Assembly: GCF_027492855.1 (NCBI RefSeq)
Contig: NZ_JAPUDY010000072.1
Coordinates: forward strand, 124,001-188,000
Source: Acidovorax sp.
Lineage (GTDB): Bacteria; Pseudomonadota; Gammaproteobacteria; Burkholderiales; Burkholderiaceae_C
Direction of reading: 5' to 3'
Length of the DNA: 64,000 bases
Shown: positions 9,958 through 22,891 of the stretch, piece by piece
Layout of the letters: the number at the start of each line of letters is the position of its first letter
Numbering within the stretch: the stretch's first letter is position 1
Notes under the pieces: generated by a model
Seen by the model: only the letters and a program-made list of their open reading frames with translations
What the model was told of the DNA's origin: nothing
The model's database searches: none
Translations under genes and position numbers: made by a program

Positions 9958-9982
9958 GGGGTGTTCTCCGGCTTTGAACCTC

Positions 9983-10651
9983 TTAGCCCTTGGCGGCGTT
10001 GGTCTTGTTGCGCGACACCAGCGTGTCGATCAGGCCATCGATGCCCTTGGCGTTGATTTCCTGCGCGAACTGGCCCCGGTAGGTTTCCACCAACCACACA
10101 CCGAGCACGTTCAGGTTGTAGATCTTCCAGCCTGCGCCGTCGCCGGGGGTTTTCTCCAGTCGGTAGTCGAGCTGGATGGGGTCACCCCGGCCCACGATCT
10201 CGGTGCGCACCAGCACGTCCTTGTCCTCTGCCGCCGCGCGCAGGGGTTTGACCTGGATGCTTTGGTCGTTGACCTGGGCCAGCGCACCCGCATAGGTGCG
10301 CACCAGCAGGATCTTGAACTCATCCTGCAGCCGCTTCTGCTGCTCTGGCGTGGCCTGGCGCCAGCCGGGGCCCACGGCAGCGGCCGTCATGCGGCGGAAA
10401 TTGACGTTGGGCATCACCGTCTTGTCCACCAGCGCGATCACCTTGGCCAGATCACCGTTCTGGATGGATTTGTCGGCCTTGACGGTGTTGAGCACGTCGG
10501 CGGACAGGCGCTTGATCAGCGCATCGGGCGCCTCGTCGGCCGCCAGGGCCACCCCAGGCAGACCCAGCGACACACTGGCGGCCAGACCCAGGGACAGGGC
10601 GATGCGCCCCAGGATACGTCGGTTCATCATCATCATTTTTTTGGCTTTCAT
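9983..10651 (-). CDS. mlaC: Periplasmic phospholipid shuttle MlaC
   Basis: Soluble periplasmic lipid carrier (222 aa) that moves phospholipid between the outer-membrane MlaA complex and the inner-membrane MlaFEDB complex. An N-terminal signal peptide is seen (basic MNRRILGR, hydrophobic IALSLGLAASVSLGLPG, cleavage near ALA-AD). The MlaC/Ttg2D domain follows, with MPNVNFRRMTAAAVGPGWRQATPEQQKRL and YNLNVLGVWLVETYRGQF. The run MKAKKMMMMNRR offers several start codons; the first is used. Gaps are 25 bp to mlaB and 114 bp from mlaA. Confidence 0.94.
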   Translation of the reverse strand: MKAKKMMMMNRRILGRIALSLGLAASVSLGLPGVALAADEAPDALIKRLSADVLNTVKADKSIQNGDLAKVIALVDKTVMPNVNFRRMTAAAVGPGWRQATPEQQKRLQDEFKILLVRTYAGALAQVNDQSIQVKPLRAAAEDKDVLVRTEIVGRGDPIQLDYRLEKTPGDGAGWKIYNLNVLGVWLVETYRGQFAQEINAKGIDGLIDTLVSRNKTNAAKG

Positions 10652-10765
10652 CGGCGCGGGCTTGTGCCCGTCAAATCATTGTGGCGGCCTTGTCCGGCCC
10701 GTGTGCGTCGCGGCGGTTGCGTATTGCAAGCAAGTGCAACAGCCCTGCCAGGCGGTCTGGATGCC

Positions 10766-11557
10766 TTATTGCGGTGGCTCTTCGGGCAGTATGCCGCCGC
10801 TGGAATTGCCGTCGTCGCCGTCATCCCCGTTGTTCGCATCTCCCGCCTGGTTGCGCACCTGCAAGTACACGTCGCGTGTAAAGCTGTATTTGTCCAGCGC
10901 CGCGCTGTCGAGCACCGCACCGGCGCGCAGCAGGTTGGAGCGCACATCCACCGCACGCAGGGCATACAGCGAATTGCGGGCCGACACCGGGTCCACATAG
11001 GACAACGGATTGCCATTGAAATCCACGAGCAGCGCGAACGCATCGCGCACGGTGGAGGGCCCCAGGACAGGCAGCACAAAATAGGGCCCCGTGTCCACGC
11101 CCCAGCGGCCCAGCGTCAGGCCAAAATCCTGCCGGTAGCGCTCAATGCCCAACTCGCTGGCAATGTCCAGCACGCCGCCCAGGCCCATGAAGGTGTTCAC
11201 GTTCACGCGCATGAAGCTGGACGCAGCCGCCTCGCCGCGCAGTTGCAGCACGTTGTTCACGAACGACCAGACATCGCCGAGGTTGGCAAAGAAGTTGCTG
11301 ACGCCCGTGCGCACAGGCGCTGGCGTGGCCTCCTTATAGGCAATCGCCACGGGTTTAAGCACCAGCGCATCGACATGTTCATTGAAGTTGGTCATGCTGC
11401 GGTTGTAGGACTCCAGCGGGTCACGCGGGTCGGGGTTCGCCACCGTGGCGCACCCTGTAAGCAGCAAAGCGCCCAGCAAAAGCCCCAGGTAAACCGCCCA
11501 GCGCGAAATCGGAGTGGCGCGGGAGGCCGCGCGCGTGCAATGTAGGTTGTTCGTCAT
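10766..11557 (-). CDS. mlaA: Outer-membrane lipoprotein MlaA (VacJ)
   Basis: Outer-membrane lipoprotein (263 aa) that removes misplaced phospholipid from the outer leaflet. The signal ends in the lipobox LLTGC with Cys36 as lipidation site. Family stretches: DPLESYNRSMTNFNEHVD, PVRTGVSNFFANLGDVWSFVNN, and DFGLTLGRWGVDTGPYFVLP followed by LGPSTVRDAF. The C-terminal tail, about 25 residues rich in Gly, Asn and Asp, is low complexity and probably unstructured. Having mlaA inside the mla operon between mlaD and mlaC differs from E. coli but is frequent in betaproteobacteria. It overlaps the mlaD stop by four bases. Confidence 0.95.
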   Translation of the reverse strand: MTNNLHCTRAASRATPISRWAVYLGLLLGALLLTGCATVANPDPRDPLESYNRSMTNFNEHVDALVLKPVAIAYKEATPAPVRTGVSNFFANLGDVWSFVNNVLQLRGEAAASSFMRVNVNTFMGLGGVLDIASELGIERYRQDFGLTLGRWGVDTGPYFVLPVLGPSTVRDAFALLVDFNGNPLSYVDPVSARNSLYALRAVDVRSNLLRAGAVLDSAALDKYSFTRDVYLQVRNQAGDANNGDDGDDGNSSGGILPEEPPQ

Positions 11558-12042
11558 TTTTTGCCACCTGTCCCAGCAGGTTTGCCGCCGTCTTCGGCCT
11601 TGCTGTAAAGAAACTGTCCAATGAGGTTTTCAAGCACCACGGCCGACTGGGTGGCGGTGACCGTGTCACCCTCCACCAGGTTTTTTTCGTCTGCACCGGC
11701 TTCGATGCCGATGTACTGCTCGCCCAGCAGGCCGCTGGTGAGTATCTTGAGCGAGCTATCTTTAGGAAAACCAAAGCGATTTTCCATCGCCAGGGTGACC
11801 CGCGCCTGGAAGATCTTGTCGTCGAAAGTGATGGACTCCACACGCCCGACCACGACGCCCGCGCTGCGCACCGCCGCCTGGGGCTTGAGCCCGCCGATGT
11901 TGTCAAAACGGGCCGTGATGCGATAGCCCGACTGGAAATTGAGGCTCAGCAGGTTGGCCGACTGCAGCGCCAGAAACACCAGCGCCACCGTGCCGAGCAT
12001 GACGAAGAGCCCTACCCAGAGATCGTTTTTGGAGCGTTGCAT
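11554..12042 (-). CDS. mlaD: MCE-domain protein MlaD
   Basis: Inner-membrane anchored hexameric MCE protein (162 aa) forming the periplasmic ring of MlaFEDB. One N-terminal membrane helix (DLWVGLFVMLGTVALVFLALQSANL) is followed by a single MCE domain (YRITARFDNIGGLKPQAAVRSAGVVVGRVESI) and the family end LTSGLLGEQYIGIEAG. The start MQRSKND was chosen because it aligns with E. coli MlaD and has AAGGA ten bases upstream; an in-frame GTG six codons earlier lacks a site. The C-terminus is Gly/Lys rich. Confidence 0.95.
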   Translation of the reverse strand: MQRSKNDLWVGLFVMLGTVALVFLALQSANLLSLNFQSGYRITARFDNIGGLKPQAAVRSAGVVVGRVESITFDDKIFQARVTLAMENRFGFPKDSSLKILTSGLLGEQYIGIEAGADEKNLVEGDTVTATQSAVVLENLIGQFLYSKAEDGGKPAGTGGKK

Positions 12043-12078
12043 TGTTGGAGATTCCTTCACCTACCGGCTTTGCCGGCG

Positions 12079-12861
12079 TCAGATACTGAACATCAGGGCC
12101 GTGAGCACGAAGTCCAGTGCCAGCACCGCCAGGGACGCCATGACCACCGTGCGCGTGGTGGCACGCGACACGCCCTCGGGCGTGGGTTTGGCCACATAGC
12201 CTTGCAACAGTGCCACAAAGGTCACGGTGAAACCGAAGACCACACTTTTGAGCACGCCGTTGCCCAGGTCTTTCCAGACATCGACGCCGCCCTGCATCTG
12301 GCTCCAGAAGGCCCCAGGGTCGATGCCAATCATGAGCACGCCCACCATCCATCCACCGATGATGCCCACCGCGCTGAACACCGCCGCCAGCAAAGGCATG
12401 GTGATCACCCCGGCCCAGAAGCGTGGGGCCAGAATGCGCCGCACCGGGTCCACCGCCATCATTTCCATCGCACTGAGCTGTTCGCCCGCGCGCATCAGGC
12501 CGATCTCGGCCGTGAGCGAGGTACCGGCGCGGCCCGCGAACAGCAGCGCCGTGACCACCGGCCCCAGCTCGCGCACCAGGCTCAGGGCCACGAGCAGGCC
12601 CAGGGCTTCCGACGAGCCATAACGTTGCAGTGTGTAGTAGCCCTGCAGCCCCAGCACAAAACCCACGAACAGGCCCGAAACCGCAATGATCGCCAGCGAG
12701 TAGTTGCCCAGAAAATGGATCTGATCGCGCACCAGCCCAGGCCGCAAAAAGGTCGCTCCGGCCAGTCGCACCAGTTGAAAAAACAGGCGCGCGCCCATGC
12801 CGATGTCCGCCAGCTTCTGGCGCACGGCAAAACCAACATCCGAGGGCTTGTACCAGCTCAT
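12079..12861 (-). CDS. mlaE: Phospholipid transporter permease MlaE
   Basis: Permease of the MlaFEDB complex (260 aa, family length). Hydrophobic segments include [84 protein letters not shown] and [19 protein letters not shown]. The block [16 protein letters not shown] is the permease signature. It lies between mlaF (4-base overlap) and mlaD (36-bp gap). Confidence 0.95.
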   Translation of the reverse strand: MSWYKPSDVGFAVRQKLADIGMGARLFFQLVRLAGATFLRPGLVRDQIHFLGNYSLAIIAVSGLFVGFVLGLQGYYTLQRYGSSEALGLLVALSLVRELGPVVTALLFAGRAGTSLTAEIGLMRAGEQLSAMEMMAVDPVRRILAPRFWAGVITMPLLAAVFSAVGIIGGWMVGVLMIGIDPGAFWSQMQGGVDVWKDLGNGVLKSVVFGFTVTFVALLQGYVAKPTPEGVSRATTRTVVMASLAVLALDFVLTALMFSI

Positions 12862-13676
12862 GACACACGCCCCGCGATCGGACCGAAGTCCTCGGCCACC
12901 GCCGGGCCTGGGTAGTGGAATGGCACCGGCCCCGTGGGCAAGGCGTTCACGAACTGGTGCACCAGTGGGTCTTGGCTGGCACGCACTTCCTCGGGGGTGC
13001 CCTGGGCTGCCACCACGCCCTCGCCCAGGATGATCACGTGGTCCGCCAACCGGAAGGTTTCTTCCAGATCGTGCGAAACCACGATACTGGTCAGGCCCAT
13101 GGCGTCGTTGAGCTGGCGGATCAGCTGCGCCGCCGTGCCCAGCGAAATCGGGTCCAGGCCCGCAAAGGGTTCGTCGTACATGACCAGCTCTGGGTCGAGC
13201 ACGATCGCGCGCGCCAGCGCCACACGGCGCGCCATGCCGCCGGATATCTGACTGGGCGACAGGTCGCGGGCACCGCGCAGGCCCACCGCATGCAGTTTCA
13301 TGAGCACCACGTCACGGATCAGGGCTTCGGACAAATCCGTGTGCTCGCGCAGCGGAAACGCCACGTTCTCGAACACGGACAGGTCGGTGAACAGCGCCCC
13401 GAACTGGAACAGCATGCCCATGCGTCGGCGCGCGGCATACAGGGCCTGGACATCCATGCCGCCCACGTCATGCCCGTCGAACAGCACCTGGCCGCTCTGG
13501 GCCTTCTGCTGCCCGCCGATCAGGCGCAGCACCGTGGTCTTGCCGCCGCCCGACGCCCCCATGAGCGCCGTGACCTTGCCACGCGGCACCGCCAGCGTGA
13601 CGTCGCGCAGGATGACCCGGTCACCGTACGAGAAGGTGACGTTGCGCAGTTCGGCGAGAAAGGACGACTCGGGCAT
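12858..13676 (-). CDS. mlaF: Phospholipid transporter ATPase MlaF
   Basis: ATPase of the MlaFEDB complex (272 aa from [10 protein letters not shown]). Walker [10 protein letters not shown], signature [14 protein letters not shown], Walker [15 protein letters not shown] and the switch His in IVVSHDLEE are intact. The long C-terminal tail ([18 protein letters not shown]) matches the MlaF extension that clasps the neighbouring subunit. The frame stays open further upstream, but the shorter start is preferred because the longer version runs through the promoter palindrome. It is first in the mla operon, and the 13-bp-arm palindrome lies about 90 bp upstream of its start codon. Confidence 0.94.
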   Translation of the reverse strand: MPESSFLAELRNVTFSYGDRVILRDVTLAVPRGKVTALMGASGGGKTTVLRLIGGQQKAQSGQVLFDGHDVGGMDVQALYAARRRMGMLFQFGALFTDLSVFENVAFPLREHTDLSEALIRDVVLMKLHAVGLRGARDLSPSQISGGMARRVALARAIVLDPELVMYDEPFAGLDPISLGTAAQLIRQLNDAMGLTSIVVSHDLEETFRLADHVIILGEGVVAAQGTPEEVRASQDPLVHQFVNALPTGPVPFHYPGPAVAEDFGPIAGRVS

Positions 13677-13765
13677 GCAAAGAAAAAGGGTTGTGAAAAT
13701 CCAGGGCCCACCCGCATGGCACCGGCCCGCCCCCAGCGGGATCGAGCAAGAATGGTAGCCGAAAA

Positions 13766-13793
13766 TACAAACATACATTCATGTATGTTTGTA
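13766..13793. promoter_or_regulatory. Palindrome with 13-bp arms upstream of mlaF, TetR-operator-like
   Basis: TACAAACATACAT (13766-13778) and ATGTATGTTTGTA (13781-13793) are perfect reverse complements with a two-base spacer. The core resembles operators of AcrR-type TetR repressors (ACATACATT...ATGTATGT). It overlaps a plausible -35 TTTACA on the minus strand, so it could repress the mla operon. No TetR gene is in the window, so the binding protein would act from elsewhere. Confidence 0.65.
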
Positions 13794-13948
13794 AAGATTG
13801 ATGTATGGATGCGGGCCTGCAATGCAGCAAGCACCGAGGCAACCCCGGATTGACAGGGTTCCCGATTGTGCCAACAAAGCACCAGAACCGCTGGCCCCGT
13901 GGTTTTCCCGCATCGGACGGGCACTTTGCAAGGCATGCCCCCAGAAGA

Positions 13949-13970
13949 AACGGCGCCCGAGGGCGCCGTT
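13949..13970 (-). terminator. Rho-independent terminator of gltBD
   Basis: AACGGCGCCC (13949-13958) pairs with GGGCGCCGTT (13961-13970), a GC-rich 10-bp stem with a tight loop. On the minus strand it is followed by TTTCTTCT, a usable U-rich tract. It lies 24 bp after the gltD stop and separates gltBD from mla. Confidence 0.8.
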
Positions 13971-13993
13971 GAATGGACAAAACCTGCCTGCAA

Positions 13994-15472
13994 TCAGCGG
14001 GGCAAATCCGAGTAGCCCATAAGGAACTCGTCCACCGCGCGGGCGGCCTGGCGGCCTTCGCGGATGGCCCAGACCACCAGCGACTGGCCCCGGCGAATGT
14101 CACCGGCCGCAAACACCTTGGGCACGTTGGTGGCGTAGCCGCCGTCGAACTCGGTGCTGGCGCGGGCGTTACCACGGGCGTCCTTGTCCACACCAAAGGC
14201 GTCGAGCACCGCGGCCACGGGGCTCACAAAGCCCATGGCCAGCAGCACCAGGTCGGCCTGGTAGTGTTTTTCGGTGCCGGGCACCTCGATCAGCTTGCCG
14301 TCCTTGAACTCGACCTGCACGGTGGTCAGGCTCTTGACCTTGCCCTTTTCGCCCGTGAACTCCTTGGTGGAGATGGCGAACTCGCGCACACAGCCTTCGT
14401 CGTGGCTGGAGCTGGTGCGCAGCTTGAGCGGCCAGTAAGGCCAGGTCAGCGGGCGGTTCTCCACCTCGGGGGGCTGGGGCATCACCTCGAACTGGGTCAC
14501 GCTGGCCGCACCATGGCGGTTGCTGGTGCCCACGCAATCGCTGCCGGTGTCGCCGCCACCGATCACGATGACATGCTTGCCCGTGGCCAGGATCTGGCCC
14601 TTGAGCTTGTCGCCCGCGTTGACCTTGTTCTGCTGGGGCAAAAACTCCATCGCAAAGTGGATGCCATCGAGGTCTCGGCCAGGCACGGGCAGGTCGCGCG
14701 ATTGCTCTGCGCCACCGGTCAGCAGCACGGCGTCGAACTCCTTGTTCAACTGCTCGGGCGTGATGGTTTCCTTGGCCCAGTTGGTGACCTTGGAGCCCTT
14801 GCCCAGGCCGTCCTTGGCCGCGCCCACAAACACGCTGGTGCGAATGACCACACCTTCGGCCTCGAGCTGCTTGGCGCGGCGGTCAATGTGCGACTTCTCC
14901 ATCTTGAAGTCGGGAATGCCGTAGCGCAGCAGGCCGCCCACGCGGTCGTTCTTCTCAAACAGCGTGACGCTGTGGCCAGCACGTGCCAGTTGCTGGGCTG
15001 CGGCCAGGCCTGCGGGGCCAGAGCCCACCACGGCAACCTTCTTGCCCGTCTGGTGCTTGGCCGGGCGGGGCTTGACCCAGCCCTCTTCCCAGGCGCGATC
15101 GATGATCGCGTGCTCGATGGACTTGATGCCCACGGCGTCGTCGTTCACGTTGAGCACACAAGCCGCCTCGCAGGGCGCGGGGCAGATGCGGCCGGTGAAC
15201 TCGGGGAAGTTGTTGGTGCTGTGCAGCACCTCGATCGCGCTCTTCCAGTCCTGGTGGTACACCAGGTCGTTGAAGTCCGGAATGATGTTGTTGACCGGGC
15301 AGCCGTTGTTGCAGAACGGCGTGCCGCAGTCCATGCAGCGCGCGCCCTGCACCTTGGCCTGGGCGCTGTCGAGCCCGATGACGAATTCCTTGTAGTGCTT
15401 CAAGCGCTCGGGCACGGGCTTGTAGCCCTCTTCGATGCGCTCGTATTCCATGAAGCCGGTAGTTTTTCCCAT
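13994..15472 (-). CDS. gltD: Glutamate synthase (NADPH) small subunit GltD
   Basis: Beta subunit (492 aa) that passes NADPH electrons to GltB. N-terminal cysteines [17 protein letters not shown] (about 42-58) form the iron-sulfur region; [19 protein letters not shown] is the FAD-binding Rossmann motif and [15 protein letters not shown] the NADPH-binding one. The end [27 protein letters not shown] is the FAD-contacting GD motif. It follows gltB by 48 bp and is closed by a strong terminator, so gltBD is a self-contained operon. Confidence 0.97.
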   Translation of the reverse strand: MGKTTGFMEYERIEEGYKPVPERLKHYKEFVIGLDSAQAKVQGARCMDCGTPFCNNGCPVNNIIPDFNDLVYHQDWKSAIEVLHSTNNFPEFTGRICPAPCEAACVLNVNDDAVGIKSIEHAIIDRAWEEGWVKPRPAKHQTGKKVAVVGSGPAGLAAAQQLARAGHSVTLFEKNDRVGGLLRYGIPDFKMEKSHIDRRAKQLEAEGVVIRTSVFVGAAKDGLGKGSKVTNWAKETITPEQLNKEFDAVLLTGGAEQSRDLPVPGRDLDGIHFAMEFLPQQNKVNAGDKLKGQILATGKHVIVIGGGDTGSDCVGTSNRHGAASVTQFEVMPQPPEVENRPLTWPYWPLKLRTSSSHDEGCVREFAISTKEFTGEKGKVKSLTTVQVEFKDGKLIEVPGTEKHYQADLVLLAMGFVSPVAAVLDAFGVDKDARGNARASTEFDGGYATNVPKVFAAGDIRRGQSLVVWAIREGRQAARAVDEFLMGYSDLPR

Positions 15473-15520
15473 GACGGTGTCCTTGTTTATGAATGCTGTG
15501 CGAAGGTCTGCGGGGTCGCC

Positions 15521-20254
<4,734 letters not shown>

Positions 20255-20391
20255 GGCGCACTCCTCATATTTTTTCGCAGGGAGTGGAAGATTAGTGCAT
20301 TGCAACATGCTTTGGCAAGCATATTAATTAGGGTCGGATTCTATTTAATAACCAAGCAGCGCAGTTTGATATTTTATTAGGGACATATCTA

Positions 20392-20438
20392 AATTGATAG
20401 CAATCTAGCCAATAAAACAAAGCGCAAGGGCTAATTTT
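20392..20438 (-). repeat. Dispersed palindromic repeat, degenerate copy B at the transposase 3' end
   Basis: Read on the minus strand: AAAATTAGCCC, TTGCGCTT, a ten-base loop, then GGCTAGATTGCTATC. The first hairpin arm GCGCTT and the outer boxes match other copies (compare copy D: AAATTAGCCCCTAGCGCTT); the second arm is decayed. The TAG in AATTAGCC is the stop codon of the transposase gene. Confidence 0.6.
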
Positions 20439-21135
20439 CTTCTGTATTTTTTGTACTCTTGGGGCGCCCCGCCTGCCCCTGCACAACCCGACGTGGTGTC
20501 TGTTTTTGCAAACCCTCGATGAATTCGGCATCGCCCAGGGCCCACCCGCTCAGGGCCGAAGCCGTGAGCGCCGTCTGCTCCAGCGACCCGATCCCCGTCT
20601 GCACCAGCGCCGCATAGGCCGCCTCGCGGGCAAACGGTGTATTGCCCAGCGCCCAGTACAAGGCGTGGGGAGTGAGCAGCCGATCGTTGCGCACGCCGCG
20701 CCAATGGGCATGGCTGGACCATGGGTAGTCCGCCGTATTCGCCACCAGCCCTGCCCTCACCGGGTTGAGATCCAGGTACACCATGCAAGGCAGCAGGTAC
20801 TTGTCAGGCTGTAACACGGTGGACCGGTAGCGCCCCTCCCACAGGGTGCCGGTGCGCCCATGGCGGCGGTTGAAATACTGCACATAGCGCCGCCCCACAG
20901 CCTGCATCATCTGCGGCAGCGCCTCGGGAGCCGAAGGGGTGACCAGCAGGTGAAAGTGGTTGTCCATGAGTACATAGGCATGGACAGCCACCCCGTGCCG
21001 GAGCGCGTTGTCGGCCAGCAGGCCGAGCATGGCCTCGAAGTCTTCACCATCCTGAAAAATAGGCTGGCGGTTGTTGCCACGCTGGATCACGTGGTGCAAG
21101 TGGCCTGGCAGGGTCAGGCGTGGAAGGCGGGCCAT
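20431..21135 (-). CDS. REP-associated tyrosine transposase-like protein (Y1_Tnp)
   Basis: A 234-aa single-domain Y1 transposase-type protein of the RAYT group, not a full IS200 element. It shows LPGHLHHVIQRGNNRQPIF, the metal-binding HUH pair in YVLMDNHFHLLVTP, and a Tyr-bearing helix RRYVQYFNRRHGRTGTLWEGRYRS, followed by DLNPVRAGLV and YPWSSH, which are typical of this family. RAYTs are single-copy genes thought to spread REP-type palindromes. No terminal inverted repeats or target duplication frame it. The last codons and stop lie in a degenerate copy of the window's repeat family. Catalytic residues appear intact, so activity is possible. Confidence 0.85.
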   Translation of the reverse strand: MARLPRLTLPGHLHHVIQRGNNRQPIFQDGEDFEAMLGLLADNALRHGVAVHAYVLMDNHFHLLVTPSAPEALPQMMQAVGRRYVQYFNRRHGRTGTLWEGRYRSTVLQPDKYLLPCMVYLDLNPVRAGLVANTADYPWSSHAHWRGVRNDRLLTPHALYWALGNTPFAREAAYAALVQTGIGSLEQTALTASALSGWALGDAEFIEGLQKQTPRRVVQGQAGRPKSTKNTEEN

Positions 21136-21235
21136 GGGCGGTGGTCAATGAATGCGATGCGCGCCATCATAGACCCGTCCCCAATTTCAGAAATCAGCCC
21201 GGCACGGGGTCGCCCCTGAAGCACAAGCGAAGCCT

Positions 21236-22174
21236 TCAGCCAGCGACTACCTCTGCCACATCGGCAGCGCTCAGCCCAAAGCGGGGCCCCAAGGCGCTCT
21301 CCAGCCCAAACTCGACCAGGATGGCACGCAGCCGCTCGGCCGCGCTGCGCTTTTTCTGGCCGGTGTAGCGGGCAATGATGAGTTCGTTCTTCATGCTGTG
21401 CTCCCAGCCCACCAGCTCCGTCACCGTCACCTGGTAGCCGCTGGCCTCCAGGTACAGGCAGCGCAGCACATTGGTCACCTGGCTGCCCAGCTCGCGGGTG
21501 TGCAACGGGTGCCGCCACAGCTCTGCCAGGGGCGTGCGCGCCAGTTGCAAGGCCTTGCCTTGGCGCAGGCAGGCGGCCATTTCGGCCTGGCAGCAAGGCA
21601 CCAACACCATGGCACGCGCCTTCTTTTGCAAGCCAAAGGCAATGGCATCGTCCGTGGCGGTATCGCAGGCGTGCAGGGCCGTAACCACGTCGATCTGCGC
21701 GGGCAGCTCGTCGGCATCCGAAGATTCGGCCACCGACAGATTGAGAAAAGACATGCGGCCAAAATCCAGCCGCTGCGCCAGTTGGCGGGATTTTTCCACC
21801 AGTTCGGCCCGGGTTTCGACGCCATAGATATGGCCACGGCCCAGGGCTTTGAAATAGAGGTCGTACAGGATGAACCCGAGGTACGACTTGCCAGCACCGT
21901 GATCGGCAAGGGTTGGCCCGCCGCTGCCTGACGAAAGCTCTGCCAGCAACGGCTCGATGAAGTTGAACAGGTGATACACCTGCTTGAGCTTGCGCCGCGA
22001 GTCCTGGTTCAGGCGCCCCTCGCGGGTGAGGATGTGCAGCTCCTTGAGCAGCTCGACCGACTGCCCCGGCCGCAGCTCCGACAGCTCTGGGGCCGGCGCT
22101 TTGACCGGGGCCGGGCTCTTTTGGCCGGAAACCATCGGTGGTGTACGGGCCGCTTTTGGCTTTTTCATCGTCAT
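21236..22174 (-). CDS. SAM-dependent methyltransferase, Methyltransf_32-like
   Basis: A 312-aa class I methyltransferase-like protein. After a Lys/Pro-rich N-terminus, a helical stretch (LRPGQSVELLKELHILTREGRL) leads to motif I LADHGAGKSYLGFILYDLYF, an acidic GVETRAELV, and the late VVTALHACDTATDDAIAFGLQKKARAMVLVPCCQAEM. The HACD plus PCC pairing resembles the METTL25/GSTCD-type group. The substrate is unknown. It overlaps the DUF1415 stop by four bases (ATGA), so the pair is translationally coupled. Confidence 0.78.
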   Translation of the reverse strand: MTMKKPKAARTPPMVSGQKSPAPVKAPAPELSELRPGQSVELLKELHILTREGRLNQDSRRKLKQVYHLFNFIEPLLAELSSGSGGPTLADHGAGKSYLGFILYDLYFKALGRGHIYGVETRAELVEKSRQLAQRLDFGRMSFLNLSVAESSDADELPAQIDVVTALHACDTATDDAIAFGLQKKARAMVLVPCCQAEMAACLRQGKALQLARTPLAELWRHPLHTRELGSQVTNVLRCLYLEASGYQVTVTELVGWEHSMKNELIIARYTGQKKRSAAERLRAILVEFGLESALGPRFGLSAADVAEVVAG

Positions 22175-22809
22175 CGGTCGCTCCCACCGCTTGCGTCCGG
22201 GGCCTCCGTCGTCTGCACTGAGGACTCCGTCGCCCCCACATCCAGCGCCCGCCAGCCCTCCATGCCCAGCGCCTCCAGAACTTCCATGTTCCGCTCGAAA
22301 ATCATCTCCGCCTCAGGAAACACTTCGACAGCCCGGTCGATGCTGTCCTCTCGCAGAAGGTGCAAGGTGGGATAGGGCGAGCGGTTCGTACAGTTGGTCA
22401 CATCGTCTACTTCTGTGCCCGCAAACTGGAACTGGGGGTGAAAGCTTGCGATCTGCAGGGTGCCGCCCAGGTCCAGTTCGTCGAGCAGGTCTTCGGCGTC
22501 ACCCAAGAAATCATTGAAATCCAGAAAATCCCGCAAGCAGTTCGGCGCAATCAGCAAGGTGGTGTCGCGCACCTCAGTGGAAGCTGCATGTAGTGCCAGC
22601 AGCTCCTCGCGCAACAACGCCAGCAGCACTGACGGATCTTCGGCGAGCGTCACCGCATAGTGGACCTGCCCTTTCACATGCACGCCCTTGGCAAAGGGGC
22701 ACAGATTGAGCCCTATCACGGCCTTCTCCAGCCATCTGACGGTATCTTGCACGGACTGGGCTGCCAAGTCTGGTGCGCCCATGAGGGAACTGGAAAGAGG
22801 GGAAGTCAT
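22171..22809 (-). CDS. DUF1415 family protein
   Basis: About 212 aa from MTSPLSSSLM. The family hallmark WLEKAVIGLNLCPFAKGV near residue 30 is present, with Cys in NLCPFAK, followed by TLLIAPNCLRDFLDFNDFLGDAEDLL and IASFHPQFQFAG. No signal peptide or membrane helix is seen; probably cytoplasmic. Function is unknown. A Met ten codons later is another possible start, and neither has a clear ribosome site. It is coupled to the downstream methyltransferase gene. Confidence 0.78.
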   Translation of the reverse strand: MTSPLSSSLMGAPDLAAQSVQDTVRWLEKAVIGLNLCPFAKGVHVKGQVHYAVTLAEDPSVLLALLREELLALHAASTEVRDTTLLIAPNCLRDFLDFNDFLGDAEDLLDELDLGGTLQIASFHPQFQFAGTEVDDVTNCTNRSPYPTLHLLREDSIDRAVEVFPEAEMIFERNMEVLEALGMEGWRALDVGATESSVQTTEAPDASGGSDR

Positions 22810-22891
22810 GGGGCGCGGGCGCAAAGGGGAGCAGGGGTTGATTTTACCGGGGCCGCTCAGAGCCACCCATGGTGCTCGGCGGATGGTCAGA

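Larger units (their letters stand above)
13677..13993. other. Intergenic region between mlaF start and gltD end
   Basis: No convincing gene. It holds, from left to right, the untranslated leader of mlaF, the long palindrome listed separately, about 150 bp without a recognisable signal, and the gltBD terminator. Short frames here show no family resemblance. Confidence 0.6.

Noticed and set aside
20307..20322. Inverted repeat ATGCTT-TGGC-AAGCAT upstream of gltB, considered as an operator
   Set aside because: Arms are only six bases in AT-rich DNA, and I could not tie it to a promoter or known regulator of gltBD.
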